Positions 1 to 6,783 of a stretch of DNA of 24,560 bases are shown here, in pieces. The position numbers were made by a program, and so were the translations under genes. The notes under the pieces were generated by a model. That model searched no databases, was not told the origin of the DNA, and saw nothing but the letters and a program-made list of their open reading frames with translations. This stretch comes from CBDCWA01 sp046048295. Its GTDB lineage: Bacteria; Pseudomonadota; Alphaproteobacteria; Rhizobiales; Hyphomicrobiaceae. Positions within the stretch are counted from its first letter, which is position 1. Each line of letters begins with the position of its first letter. The stretch is from the NCBI GenBank assembly GCA_046048295.1, contig JBJOGJ010000029.1, positions 1-24,560 on the forward strand, in the 5' to 3' direction.

Positions 1-216
1 ACCGAGCGCGACCAGGAGATCTGCGACCGGCTCGGGCCGGAGCTCAAGCGGCGTGGGTTGATATTCACCGGCATCGACGTGATCGGAAACTACCTGACCG
101 AGATCAACGTCACATCGCCCACCGGTATCCGGGAGGTGGCGCGGTTCGGCGGCAACGACATCGCAGCAATGATCTGGGATGTGATCGAGGCGAAGTGCGG
201 GGCACGGAATACCTGA
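1..216 (+). CDS. gshB: Glutathione synthetase, C-terminal end (partial)
   Basis: The frame is open from base 1 and stops at a TGA ending at 216, giving the last 71 residues of a protein whose start lies outside the window. The peptide contains TGIDVIGNYLTEINVTSP followed by GIREV, which is the conserved C-terminal ATP-grasp signature of prokaryotic glutathione synthetase (ATP-dependent ligation of glycine to gamma-glutamylcysteine, cytosolic). The Glu-Ile-Asn segment belongs to the metal/ATP site of the family. The tail after this motif has the usual short length for the family. It reads in the same direction as yifB, 75 bp away, but an SOS box and promoter lie between them, so they are probably not one operon. 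The identification rests only on this C-terminal signature. Confidence 0.9.
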   Translation, partial: TERDQEICDRLGPELKRRGLIFTGIDVIGNYLTEINVTSPTGIREVARFGGNDIAAMIWDVIEAKCGARNT

Positions 217-220
217 GAAT

Positions 221-235
221 GTTCTGCAAATGTTC
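221..235 (+). promoter_or_regulatory. SOS box (LexA operator), GTTC-N7-GTTC
   Basis: The sequence is GTTC-TGCAAAT-GTTC, an exact match to the direct-repeat LexA operator GTTC-N7-GTTC known from alphaproteobacteria. It directly abuts a TTGACGG -35 element (236-242) and lies 56 bp before the yifB start codon, so bound LexA would block RNA polymerase. The match and placement are seen directly; LexA control is inferred. Confidence 0.75.
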
Positions 236-265
236 TTGACGGAGCCGTTGGCCAGGGTCTAGTCT
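236..265 (+). promoter_or_regulatory. Promoter of yifB
   Basis: A TTGACG -35 hexamer at 236-241 is followed after 18 bp by TAGTCT (260-265) as the likely -10. TTGACGG matches the Caulobacter-type housekeeping -35 exactly, while the -10 is weaker. The SOS box touches its upstream edge. The expected transcript would start near 272, about 20 bases before the ATG. Confidence 0.5.
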
Positions 266-291
266 CTATCCGTGATCGGACGGGGGCCAGC

Positions 292-1824
292 ATGTACGGC
301 AAGATATCTACACTCGCATTCGTCGGTATCGAGGCGCGACCGGTCAGCGTCGAGGTCCGGATCCTGCCGGGCCAGGGCTCCTTCGCGGTGGTCGGGCTGC
401 CGGACAAGGCGGTGGCTGAAAGCCGAGAGCGGGTCAGGAATGCGTTGCATGCGATCGGACTCGGCATGCCGTGGCGGCGGGTGACCGTGAACCTCGCGCC
501 GGCGGATCTGCCCAAGGAAGGCAGCCACTTCGACCTGCCCATCGCACTCGCCCTGCTGGTTGCGATGGAGGCGATCTCGCCCGAGGCGGTCGACGGATTT
601 GCAGCGATTGGCGAACTGGCGCTCGATGGTTCGATCCGATCGGTGCCGGGCGGGCTGCCGGCGGCAATCGGTGCGAACGCCATGGGCAAAGGGCTCATCT
701 GCCCGGCTGGCTGCGGCAAGGAAGCCGCGTGGGCCGGTGAGAGCGTGCGCGTCATCGCGGCCGATCACATGCTGTCGCTCATCAATCATTTCAAGGGTTT
801 CCAGACGCTCGGGCGACCGGAGCCGGAGGTGGCGGCGCGGCCCCTGGACCTGCCGGACCTGCGTGACGTCAAGGGCCAGGAGGCTGCCAAGCGGGCGCTC
901 GAGATCGCCGCAGCGGGCGGGCACAACCTGTTGATGATCGGACCGCCGGGGTCGGGCAAGTCCATGCTTGCGGCGCGGTTGCCATCGATCCTGCCACCGC
1001 TCGACGCAGCCGAGATGCTCGAGGTGAGCATGGTTCATTCGCTCGCCGGCGAGTTGATGGGCGGGCGCATCTGCACGGAGCGGCCGTTTCGTGCACCGCA
1101 CCATTCGGCGAGCATGGCGGCGCTGGTCGGCGGCGGCACGCGGCCAAAGCCGGGGGAGGTGTCGCTGGCGCACCTCGGCGTGCTGTTCCTCGACGAGTTG
1201 CCGGAGTTCACACCGCAGGTGCTCGATTCGCTGCGCCAGCCGCTCGAGACCGGAGAGACGGTGATTGCACGCGCCAACCATCGCATCGCCTACCCGTCAC
1301 GGTTCCAGCTCGTCGCCGCGATGAACCCCTGCCGATGCGGCGGTGGGCCGGGGCAGAGCTGCAAGCGCGGGCCGCGGTGCGCGGCGGATTACCAGTCGCG
1401 CATTTCCGGTCCGCTGCTCGACCGCATCGACCTGCAGATCGAAGTAGCCGCGGTTTCGGCCGCTGATCTCGTGCTGCCACCACCCCTCGAAGGGAGTGCC
1501 GAGGTGTCGCAGCGCGTTGGTGCGGCGCGCAGCATGCAGCGTGTGCGGCTGGCCGGTACCGGTGCCGGGGCGACGCTCACCAATGCGCGCATCTCGGGGC
1601 GGGTGCTCGAGGAGGTGGCGATGCCCGATGCGGACGGCGTGCAGCTTCTCAGGCAGGCGGCAGAGGCCATGGCCCTGTCGGCGCGCGGTTTCCACCGTGT
1701 GCTGCGCGTGGCGCGTACGATCGCCGACCTGGCGCAGTCGGCGGTGGTCCGGCGCGAGCATCTGGCAGAGGCGTTGAGCTACCGTGGCGAGACGCTGCGC
1801 ATGAACAGCAAGATGGTAGCGTGA
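292..1824 (+). CDS. comM: YifB/ComM family Mg-chelatase-like AAA+ ATPase
   Basis: This 510-residue protein has the full YifB/ComM layout. The N-terminal Lon-protease-like domain carries GLPDKAVAESRERV (residues 35-48). The AAA+ core has a Walker A motif GPPGSGKS (217-224) and a Walker B motif VLFLDE (297-302), and a four-cysteine cluster (Cys347, 349, 357, 363) follows in the position seen in the family. The C-terminal Mg-chelatase-like helical domain includes the conserved ARGFHRVLRVARTIADL segment. In naturally competent bacteria ComM is a hexameric helicase that drives branch migration during integration of transforming DNA; the family also occurs widely in bacteria not known to be competent. 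The length is typical of the family. The start at 292 fits the conserved family N-terminus; a GGGG run lies just upstream but there is no perfect Shine-Dalgarno site. The SOS box before it suggests induction by DNA damage, which suits a recombination role. Confidence 0.95.
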   Translation: MYGKISTLAFVGIEARPVSVEVRILPGQGSFAVVGLPDKAVAESRERVRNALHAIGLGMPWRRVTVNLAPADLPKEGSHFDLPIALALLVAMEAISPEAVDGFAAIGELALDGSIRSVPGGLPAAIGANAMGKGLICPAGCGKEAAWAGESVRVIAADHMLSLINHFKGFQTLGRPEPEVAARPLDLPDLRDVKGQEAAKRALEIAAAGGHNLLMIGPPGSGKSMLAARLPSILPPLDAAEMLEVSMVHSLAGELMGGRICTERPFRAPHHSASMAALVGGGTRPKPGEVSLAHLGVLFLDELPEFTPQVLDSLRQPLETGETVIARANHRIAYPSRFQLVAAMNPCRCGGGPGQSCKRGPRCAADYQSRISGPLLDRIDLQIEVAAVSAADLVLPPPLEGSAEVSQRVGAARSMQRVRLAGTGAGATLTNARISGRVLEEVAMPDADGVQLLRQAAEAMALSARGFHRVLRVARTIADLAQSAVVRREHLAEALSYRGETLRMNSKMVA

Positions 1825-1832
1825 ACGGCAAA

Positions 1833-1853
1833 CGGCCGGAAGCTGTCCGGCCG
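1833..1853. terminator. Hairpin between convergent yifB and hbdA
   Basis: CGGCCGGA and TCCGGCCG form a perfect 8-bp stem with a 5-base loop, 9 bp after the yifB stop and 41 bp past the hbdA stop on the other strand. There is no long T-tract on either side; the minus-strand side has a short TTT. It is probably a bidirectional transcription-end hairpin. Confidence 0.6.
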
Positions 1854-1894
1854 CTGCGATTGCGATGCGCGAGGGCCGCGTCGCCGGGGCCGGG

Positions 1895-2812
1895 TCAGCG
1901 CGTCGGGACCGGCGTTTCGCCACGGTAGTCGTAGAAGCCGCGCTTCGTCTTCCTGCCGAGCCAGCCGGCTTCGACGTACTTAACGAGCAGCGGGCAGGGG
2001 CGGTACTTCGAATCGGCAAGCCCCTCGTAGAGCACCTGCATGACCGAGAGACAGGTATCGAGGCCGATGAAGTCGGCGAGTTCGAGCGGCCCCATGGGAT
2101 GGTTCGCGCCAAGCCGCATGGCCTTGTCGATCGCTTCGACGGTGCCGACGCCCTCATAGAGCGTGTAGACAGCTTCGTTGATCATCGGCAGCAGGATGCG
2201 GTTGACGATGAAGGCGGGAAAATCCTCGGAGACGGCGATGGTCTTGTCGAGGCTCTGGACGAAGTCGCGCGAGACCTTGAACGTCTCGTCCTCCGTCGCG
2301 ATGCCGCGAATGAGTTCGACGAGCTGCATGATCGGCACCGGGTTCATGAAGTGCATGCCGATGAAGCGCTCGGGACGGTCGGTCGTCGAGGCAAGGCGCG
2401 TGATCGAGATCGAGGAGGTGTTCGAGGCGAGCATTGCGCTGGGCTTCAGGCCGGGGCAGACGCCCTGGAAGATCTTGCGCTTGACCGCCTCGTCCTCGGT
2501 GGCTGCTTCGATAACGAGGTCGCAGTTGTTGAGATCGGCGAACGTCGCGGCGTAGGAAATGCGGCCGATGCCGGCCTTGGCCTCTGCTTCGGTAATCAGG
2601 TTGCGGGTGATCTGGCGCTTCATATTGCGGTCGATCGTGGAGATCGCGGCGTCGACACGATCCTTGGTCAGGTCGTTGATCAGCACCTTGTAGCCGGACA
2701 GGGCGATAACGTGCGCGATGCCATTGCCCATCTGGCCGGCGCCAACGATGCCAACGGTCTTCACCGCCTCGATCGGTTTTCGCGAAATCCTGGTATCCGC
2801 TTTGGCATCCAT
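1895..2812 (-). CDS. hbdA: 3-hydroxybutyryl-CoA dehydrogenase
   Basis: The 305-residue product begins with a Rossmann NAD-binding motif, GIVGAGQMGNGIA (residues 21-33), followed by the 3-hydroxyacyl-CoA dehydrogenase signature with the catalytic histidine in ERFIGMHFMNPVP (His154). The C-terminal helical domain contains ANHPMGPLELADFIGLDT. The enzyme interconverts (S)-3-hydroxybutyryl-CoA and acetoacetyl-CoA in fatty-acid and butyrate metabolism in the cytosol. The start at 2812 is chosen because AAGGA lies about 8 bases before it; an in-frame ATG at 2836 would add eight residues but has no well-spaced site. It lies 32 bp downstream of etfA on the same strand, so electrons from acyl-CoA dehydrogenation and the next oxidation step are probably co-expressed. 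As a stand-alone short-chain enzyme it could also be named paaH or fadB2. Confidence 0.93.
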   Translation of the reverse strand: MDAKADTRISRKPIEAVKTVGIVGAGQMGNGIAHVIALSGYKVLINDLTKDRVDAAISTIDRNMKRQITRNLITEAEAKAGIGRISYAATFADLNNCDLVIEAATEDEAVKRKIFQGVCPGLKPSAMLASNTSSISITRLASTTDRPERFIGMHFMNPVPIMQLVELIRGIATEDETFKVSRDFVQSLDKTIAVSEDFPAFIVNRILLPMINEAVYTLYEGVGTVEAIDKAMRLGANHPMGPLELADFIGLDTCLSVMQVLYEGLADSKYRPCPLLVKYVEAGWLGRKTKRGFYDYRGETPVPTR

Positions 2813-2844
2813 TGTCGTGTTCCTTGGTTTGCTCATCGGCAGGC

Positions 2845-3792
2845 TCAGAAGCCTGCCTTCTCCAGTTCAGAATCGAGCTCGGGCAGGATCTTGAACAGGT
2901 CGCCCACCAGACCATAGTCTGCGACCTGGAAAATCGGTGCCTCGGCATCCTTGTTGATGGCGACGATGACCTTCGAGTCCTTCATGCCGGCGAGATGCTG
3001 AATCGCACCGGAAATCCCTACGGCGATGTAGAGTTCAGGCGCCACGACCTTGCCGGTCTGGCCGACCTGGTAGTCGTTGGGGACGAAGCCTGCATCGACG
3101 GCGGCGCGGCTGGCGCCGATAGCGGCACCGAGCCGCGTGGCGACAGGCTCGATCAGCTTCTCGAAGTTCTCGCCGGCCTGCATGCCGCGGCCGCCCGAAA
3201 TGACGACGCGCGCGGCAGTCAGCTCCGGACGGTCGAGCTTGACGATCTCCGCCTTCAGGAATTCCGACTTGCCAGCTGGTGCAGGCAGCGCGATCTCCTC
3301 GATCGACGCCGTGGCGGATCCCTCGCCAGTCGCCTCGAAGGAGGCGGTACGGACGGTGACGATTTTCTTTGCGTCGAGCGACTGGACCGTCTGGATGGCG
3401 TTGCCGGCGTAGATCGGGCGCTCGAAGGTGTCGGCCGAGAGGACCTTCGTGATGTCCGAGACCTGCATCACATCCAGTAGCGCCGCGATGCGGGGAAGCG
3501 CGTTCTTGCCGTTGGCGGTGGCGGGCGCAACCAGTGCGTCGTATACGGACATCATCGGCACGATCAGTGCGGCGAGTTCCTCTGCGAGTTGATGCGCGAG
3601 GTGCGGTGCATTCGCGAGCCGGATGCTTCGCACACCGTCGAGCTTCGCGGCGGCGGCTGCGACCTCTGCGGCGCCGTTGCCGGCGACGAGGATGTCGACA
3701 TCGGGGCTGATGGCGCGAGCGGCCGTAAGCGCCTTGGCGGTAACGCCGTTCAGGGACTTATTGTCGTGCTCTGCGAGCAGAAGGACAGCCAT
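2845..3792 (-). CDS. etfA: Electron transfer flavoprotein, alpha subunit
   Basis: This 315-residue protein has the normal length for EtfA/FixB. The C-terminal FAD-binding domain is clear: VVISGGRGM (196-204), GQTGKVVAPELYIAVGISG (244-262) and AIQHLAGM (263-270), then INKD (279-282). With EtfB it forms a soluble FAD/AMP heterodimer that takes electrons from acyl-CoA and other dehydrogenases and passes them to ETF:quinone oxidoreductase. Its ATG shares one base with the etfB stop (TGATG), the usual arrangement for translational coupling of the two subunits. hbdA follows 32 bp downstream. This looks like the housekeeping ETF rather than the nitrogen-fixation FixAB type, because no fix genes are nearby and the partners are beta-oxidation genes. 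Confidence 0.96.
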   Translation of the reverse strand: MAVLLLAEHDNKSLNGVTAKALTAARAISPDVDILVAGNGAAEVAAAAAKLDGVRSIRLANAPHLAHQLAEELAALIVPMMSVYDALVAPATANGKNALPRIAALLDVMQVSDITKVLSADTFERPIYAGNAIQTVQSLDAKKIVTVRTASFEATGEGSATASIEEIALPAPAGKSEFLKAEIVKLDRPELTAARVVISGGRGMQAGENFEKLIEPVATRLGAAIGASRAAVDAGFVPNDYQVGQTGKVVAPELYIAVGISGAIQHLAGMKDSKVIVAINKDAEAPIFQVADYGLVGDLFKILPELDSELEKAGF

Positions 3793-4547
3793 CAGATCAC
3801 CCCCGCTTCGTTCTTCAGCTTGCCCACCAACTCGGCGGCATCGGCGACCTTGACACCGGCTTCCCGCGTCGGCGGCTCACTGGTGGAGAGGACCTTGATG
3901 CGCGGGGCGACATCGACGCCGAAGTCTTCCGGCTTCCTGGTGTCCAGGGGTTTCTTCTTGGCCTTCATGATGTTCGGCAGCGATGCGTAGCGCGGCTCGT
4001 TGAGGCGAAGGTCAGTGGTGACGACCGCCGGCAGCGTGCACTTGATGGTCTCGAGGCCGCCGTCGACCTCGCGCGTCACCGCGATGCCGCCAGCCTCGAA
4101 TGCGACCTTCGAAGCGAAGGTCGCCTGCGGCCAGCCGAGCAGCGCCGCCAGCATCTGGCCGGTCTGGTTGCAGTCGTCGTCGATCGCCTGCTTGCCGAGG
4201 ATGGCAAGGCCGACATCCTCCGCCTCGGCAACAGCCTTCAGTATCTTTGCGACCGCGAGGGGCTCGACGATGGTGCCTTCGGCGACCTCGACGAGGATGC
4301 CGCGGTCGGCGCCCATGGCGAGCGCGGTGCGGATGGTTTCCTGGGATTTGGAGGGTCCGACCGAGACGGCGATCACCTCGGAAGCCGTGCCAGCCTCTTT
4401 CAGGCGGATCGCTTCCTCGATGGCGATTTCGTCGAACGGGTTCATAGACATCTTGATGTTGCTCAGCTCGACACCGCTGCCATCGGTGCGAACCCTGATC
4501 TTGACGTTGTAGTCCACCACCCGTTTGACCGGGACCATTACCTTCAT
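3792..4547 (-). CDS. etfB: Electron transfer flavoprotein, beta subunit
   Basis: The product is 251 residues, typical of EtfB. It begins MKVMVPVKRVVDYNVKIRV and carries the AMP-site region with LGKQAIDDDCNQTGQMLAA and the beta-subunit motif LNEPRYASLPNIMKAKKKP. It is the partner of EtfA in the flavoprotein that accepts electrons from acyl-CoA dehydrogenases. The start at 4547 has AAGGA about 6-7 bases upstream; the frame stays open to 4628, but those extra residues are basic, have no family match and cover the predicted transcription start. The stop overlaps the etfA start by one base. A 181-bp gap to the rhomboid gene holds a near-consensus promoter (TTGACA) and an overlapping palindrome, so etfBA-hbdA can probably be transcribed separately from the genes upstream. 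Confidence 0.96.
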   Translation of the reverse strand: MKVMVPVKRVVDYNVKIRVRTDGSGVELSNIKMSMNPFDEIAIEEAIRLKEAGTASEVIAVSVGPSKSQETIRTALAMGADRGILVEVAEGTIVEPLAVAKILKAVAEAEDVGLAILGKQAIDDDCNQTGQMLAALLGWPQATFASKVAFEAGGIAVTREVDGGLETIKCTLPAVVTTDLRLNEPRYASLPNIMKAKKKPLDTRKPEDFGVDVAPRIKVLSTSEPPTREAGVKVADAAELVGKLKNEAGVI

Positions 4548-4614
4548 GACCGTCCTTGTTCCTTGTCGTCCCCAGAATTTGTCGTTGGCACGGCTGCGCC
4601 CACGCGGGCGCACC

Positions 4615-4637
4615 ATGCGATTTCGCATCTGCGAAAT
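4615..4637 (-). promoter_or_regulatory. Overlapping palindromes at the etfB transcription start (candidate operator)
   Basis: Two perfect inverted repeats overlap here. ATGCGA-TT-TCGCAT spans 4615-4628 and ATTTCGCA-TC-TGCGAAAT spans 4620-4637, giving three TGCGA-type half-sites in alternating orientation. The predicted etfB -10 ends at 4643, so the expected transcript start near 4636 falls inside this element. Such placement fits a repressor operator. The repeats are seen directly; the regulator is unknown. Confidence 0.55.
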
Positions 4638-4642
4638 GCTGA

Positions 4643-4671
4643 CGTTATGCCCGGACGCTCGGCGGTGTCAA
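4643..4671 (-). promoter_or_regulatory. Promoter of etfB-etfA-hbdA
   Basis: Read on the minus strand, a perfect TTGACA -35 (4671-4666) is followed after 17 bp by ATAACG (4648-4643). The palindromic element lies just downstream. The leader to the etfB ATG would be about 90 bases. Confidence 0.6.
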
Positions 4672-4728
4672 TTGGTGGGATCGAAAGGCGCGCGACAGAT
4701 GGTGGAGGAAGCAGCCCTGCGGTGGCGG

Positions 4729-5436
4729 CTAGGCAGGGCGGGGCAGGTCGCGGTCGAACAGCCGTACTCCTGGCCGGCGCATGACGATGACCAGGAGGGC
4801 GCCAGCGGTAAGGCCGCCAATATGTGCCCACCATGCGACCGGGCCGACCTGCGGGATGAGGACCATGGCGATCTGCATCAGGATCCATGCACCGAGCGCC
4901 AGGGCAGCCGTGATCTTGAGCGGGATGAAGCGGAATGCCAGGATCCAGACGTTGACCCGGGGATGAAGCAGCAGATATGCGGCGATGACGCCGGCGACGG
5001 CAGCGGACGCGCCGATCAGTGGTATCGAGGAATCGGGCATGATGGCGGTGTGGGCGAGTCCGCCTGCAATCCCACACAGGAGATAGAACGCCAGGAACTT
5101 GAAGTGGCCGAGGGCGTCCTCGACGTTGTCGCCGAATACCCACAGGAAAAGCATGTTTCCTGCCAGATGCATCACGCTGCCGTGGAAGAACATATACGAG
5201 ATCAGGGTGTAATGCTCCGGGACGGAGCCGGCATCGGGGCCGTTCAGCACTGGGCCACCCCACAATCCGACTTCCAGCAACTGGCTCGGGATGATGCCGA
5301 AGCTGGCGACGATCGCGTGCTGCATGCCGGTCGCCTGCAGGGCAAAGACTGCGACGTTGATGGCGATCAGCAGCAGGGTCATATACTGAAACCGGATGCT
5401 CTTAAGGTTGTTTTCGTCAAAGATCGGAATGAACAC
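4729..5436 (-). CDS. Rhomboid family intramembrane serine protease
   Basis: The 235-residue protein is a six-helix rhomboid. The HLAGNMLFLWVFG segment in the second helix (His90, Asn94) gives the oxyanion-hole residues, GASAAVAG provides the catalytic serine (Ser144), and AHIGG near the end provides the catalytic histidine (His205). The serine motif is GASA where GASG is most usual. Rhomboids cut membrane proteins within or next to transmembrane segments. I chose GTG at 5436 because AAGGA lies about 10 bases upstream and the resulting start (VFIPIFDENNLKSIRFQY) matches the family N-terminus; the frame is open to a TTG at 5478 with no ribosome site. It lies between the adenosyltransferase gene (82 bp) and etfB (181 bp). 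Its substrate is not evident from context. Confidence 0.88.
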   Translation of the reverse strand: MFIPIFDENNLKSIRFQYMTLLLIAINVAVFALQATGMQHAIVASFGIIPSQLLEVGLWGGPVLNGPDAGSVPEHYTLISYMFFHGSVMHLAGNMLFLWVFGDNVEDALGHFKFLAFYLLCGIAGGLAHTAIMPDSSIPLIGASAAVAGVIAAYLLLHPRVNVWILAFRFIPLKITAALALGAWILMQIAMVLIPQVGPVAWWAHIGGLTAGALLVIVMRRPGVRLFDRDLPRPA

Positions 5437-5518
5437 GGGCGAAAATTCCTTCTCGATGGCATTATCTCGGTTCAGCAAACGACTGTCGTGGGGGCGGGCG
5501 GCGTCACGGGCGAGTCCG

Positions 5519-6130
5519 CTACCGGTTCTGGCCGGGCACCCACAGGACGTCTCCCGCCGCTGTCGCGTTGACGTAGCGGCTGGCGACGAAGAGGAAATCC
5601 GATAGCCGGTTCAGGTACTTAATGGCGGCATCGCTGACCGGCTCGTCGGGCAGCGCTGCAAGCGCGACCGTTTCGCGCTCGGCGCGCCGGCAGATGGTGC
5701 GTGCGAGGTGCAGCGCGGCGGCGGCCCGGGTGCCGCCCGGAAGCACGAACGAGCGCAACGGTGCGAGGCCGGAATTCATGGCGTCTATCTGGTCTTCGAG
5801 CCGCGCGACCTGACCGGCGGTGATGCGGAGCGCCGTGCCCGGCTGCTCATCGCCGGATGCCGGCACGCAGAGGTCGGCGCCAAGGTCGAACAGATCGTTC
5901 TGGATCTCGGCGAGCATGGTGGCGAGCTTGGCCAGGGTGGCTTGCTGCGTGTCGTCGTTGCCCGGATTTGCCGCAAGTTCGGCGCGCACCAAGCCGATCG
6001 TCGCGTTGGTCTCGTCGACGGTGCCAAAGGCCACGACGCGGGCACTGGTCTTTGCTACGCGCGCGCCGTTGCCAAGTGCGGTCGTGCCGTCGTCTCCGGT
6101 GCGTGTGTAGATCTTGTTCAAGACGACCAT
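5519..6130 (-). CDS. ATP:cob(I)alamin adenosyltransferase, PduO type
   Basis: This 203-residue protein opens with KIYTRTGDDGTTALGNG, the N-terminal ATP-binding signature of PduO-type adenosyltransferases. It ends with the conserved helices containing LPGGTRAAAALHLARTICRR and YLNRLSDFLFVASRYVN. It transfers the adenosyl group of ATP to cob(I)alamin to make coenzyme B12, needed by enzymes such as methylmalonyl-CoA mutase. ATG 6130 is preceded by AGG six bases upstream; the frame is open to a GTG at 6160 whose extra residues do not match the family. Its place beside ETF and 3-hydroxybutyryl-CoA dehydrogenase genes suggests a link to propionyl-CoA/methylmalonyl-CoA or ethylmalonyl-CoA metabolism, which is inference from neighbours. 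Confidence 0.93.
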   Translation of the reverse strand: MVVLNKIYTRTGDDGTTALGNGARVAKTSARVVAFGTVDETNATIGLVRAELAANPGNDDTQQATLAKLATMLAEIQNDLFDLGADLCVPASGDEQPGTALRITAGQVARLEDQIDAMNSGLAPLRSFVLPGGTRAAAALHLARTICRRAERETVALAALPDEPVSDAAIKYLNRLSDFLFVASRYVNATAAGDVLWVPGQNR

Positions 6131-6263
6131 TGGCGACCTCGGGATGGCGACATGCCGCACCAGTCTGCGGCCGTAACCATAACTATCGGGGAATGATGGC
6201 CGGTCAAGGCCTGTGCTGCCAGCGGGCGCGGATCATCGTGATTTTTTGGCCGCCGGCAACGAA

Positions 6264-6455
6264 TCAGCCGCGCGAAAGATACACGGTAATCATAATGACG
6301 ATGATCGCCAGGAATTGCAGTCCGACGCGCCAGCGCATCAGCTGCTGGCTCAGGTTGGGGCTCTTGCCGCGCAACATCGTCGCCAAGCCGAGCAGCAGGA
6401 CGACCAGCACGGCGCCTGTTGCAATGAACGTCAGGTAATGAAAGATGCCTTGCAT
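6264..6455 (-). CDS. HIG1-domain twin transmembrane protein
   Basis: This 63-residue inner-membrane protein has two transmembrane helices (about residues 8-28 and 44-61) joined by a short basic loop. The loop carries Q37-x3-R41-x-R43-x3-Q47, an exact match to the HIG1 family motif. Mitochondrial relatives (HIG1/Rcf1) associate with cytochrome c oxidase and respiratory supercomplexes; the bacterial proteins are little studied, and a respiratory role here is inferred. It is the first gene of the minus-strand block and lies 133 bp before the adenosyltransferase gene. No strong ribosome site is visible before the ATG; AAGG lies about 13 bases upstream. Confidence 0.85.
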   Translation of the reverse strand: MQGIFHYLTFIATGAVLVVLLLGLATMLRGKSPNLSQQLMRWRVGLQFLAIIVIMITVYLSRG

Positions 6456-6783
6456 GGAGGTAGGTTCGCCTTACGCGCCGACCGATTTCGTGGTCATGGT
6501 CCAACCGCTGCCGCATCCGGGCACGGGAAACAATGCGACCAAAGCTCTCCGACCTATCTGGTCGCGCCGGATCTGGAAAATAAGAGTATCGGGGAAAATA
6601 GCCCGCTTCGCCATGTGCGTGCTAGATTTGCCGCAATTTGATGGGTAACTCTTGCATCACACGTGGTGTGCCGTGGCAGCCTCGACTGTCGTATCGTTGC
6701 TTTGCCGCGCCAGGGCGCAACACACTCATCCGCAAACACCGGAGCCCGCAATTGCCGAGGCGCGCCCGAGAAATGCAAACGTC
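6456..6783. other. Divergent intergenic region between HIG1 gene and envC
   Basis: This 328-bp stretch separates two divergent genes and must hold both promoters. A GCTAGATT sequence at 6621-6628 resembles the GCTA-type -10 of alphaproteobacterial housekeeping promoters and could serve envC, but no convincing -35 lies before it. The envC frame is open back to a TTG at 6652, with no ribosome site to support a start there. I see no promoter for the HIG1 gene that I would trust. Confidence 0.4.

Noticed and set aside
1865..2917. A 350-codon plus-strand frame opposite hbdA
   Set aside because: hbdA on the other strand has all catalytic motifs; this frame has none.
6652..6783. Upstream extension of envC from TTG 6652
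   Set aside because: There is no ribosome site, and ATG 6784 directly gives a normal Sec signal peptide with a good cleavage site.
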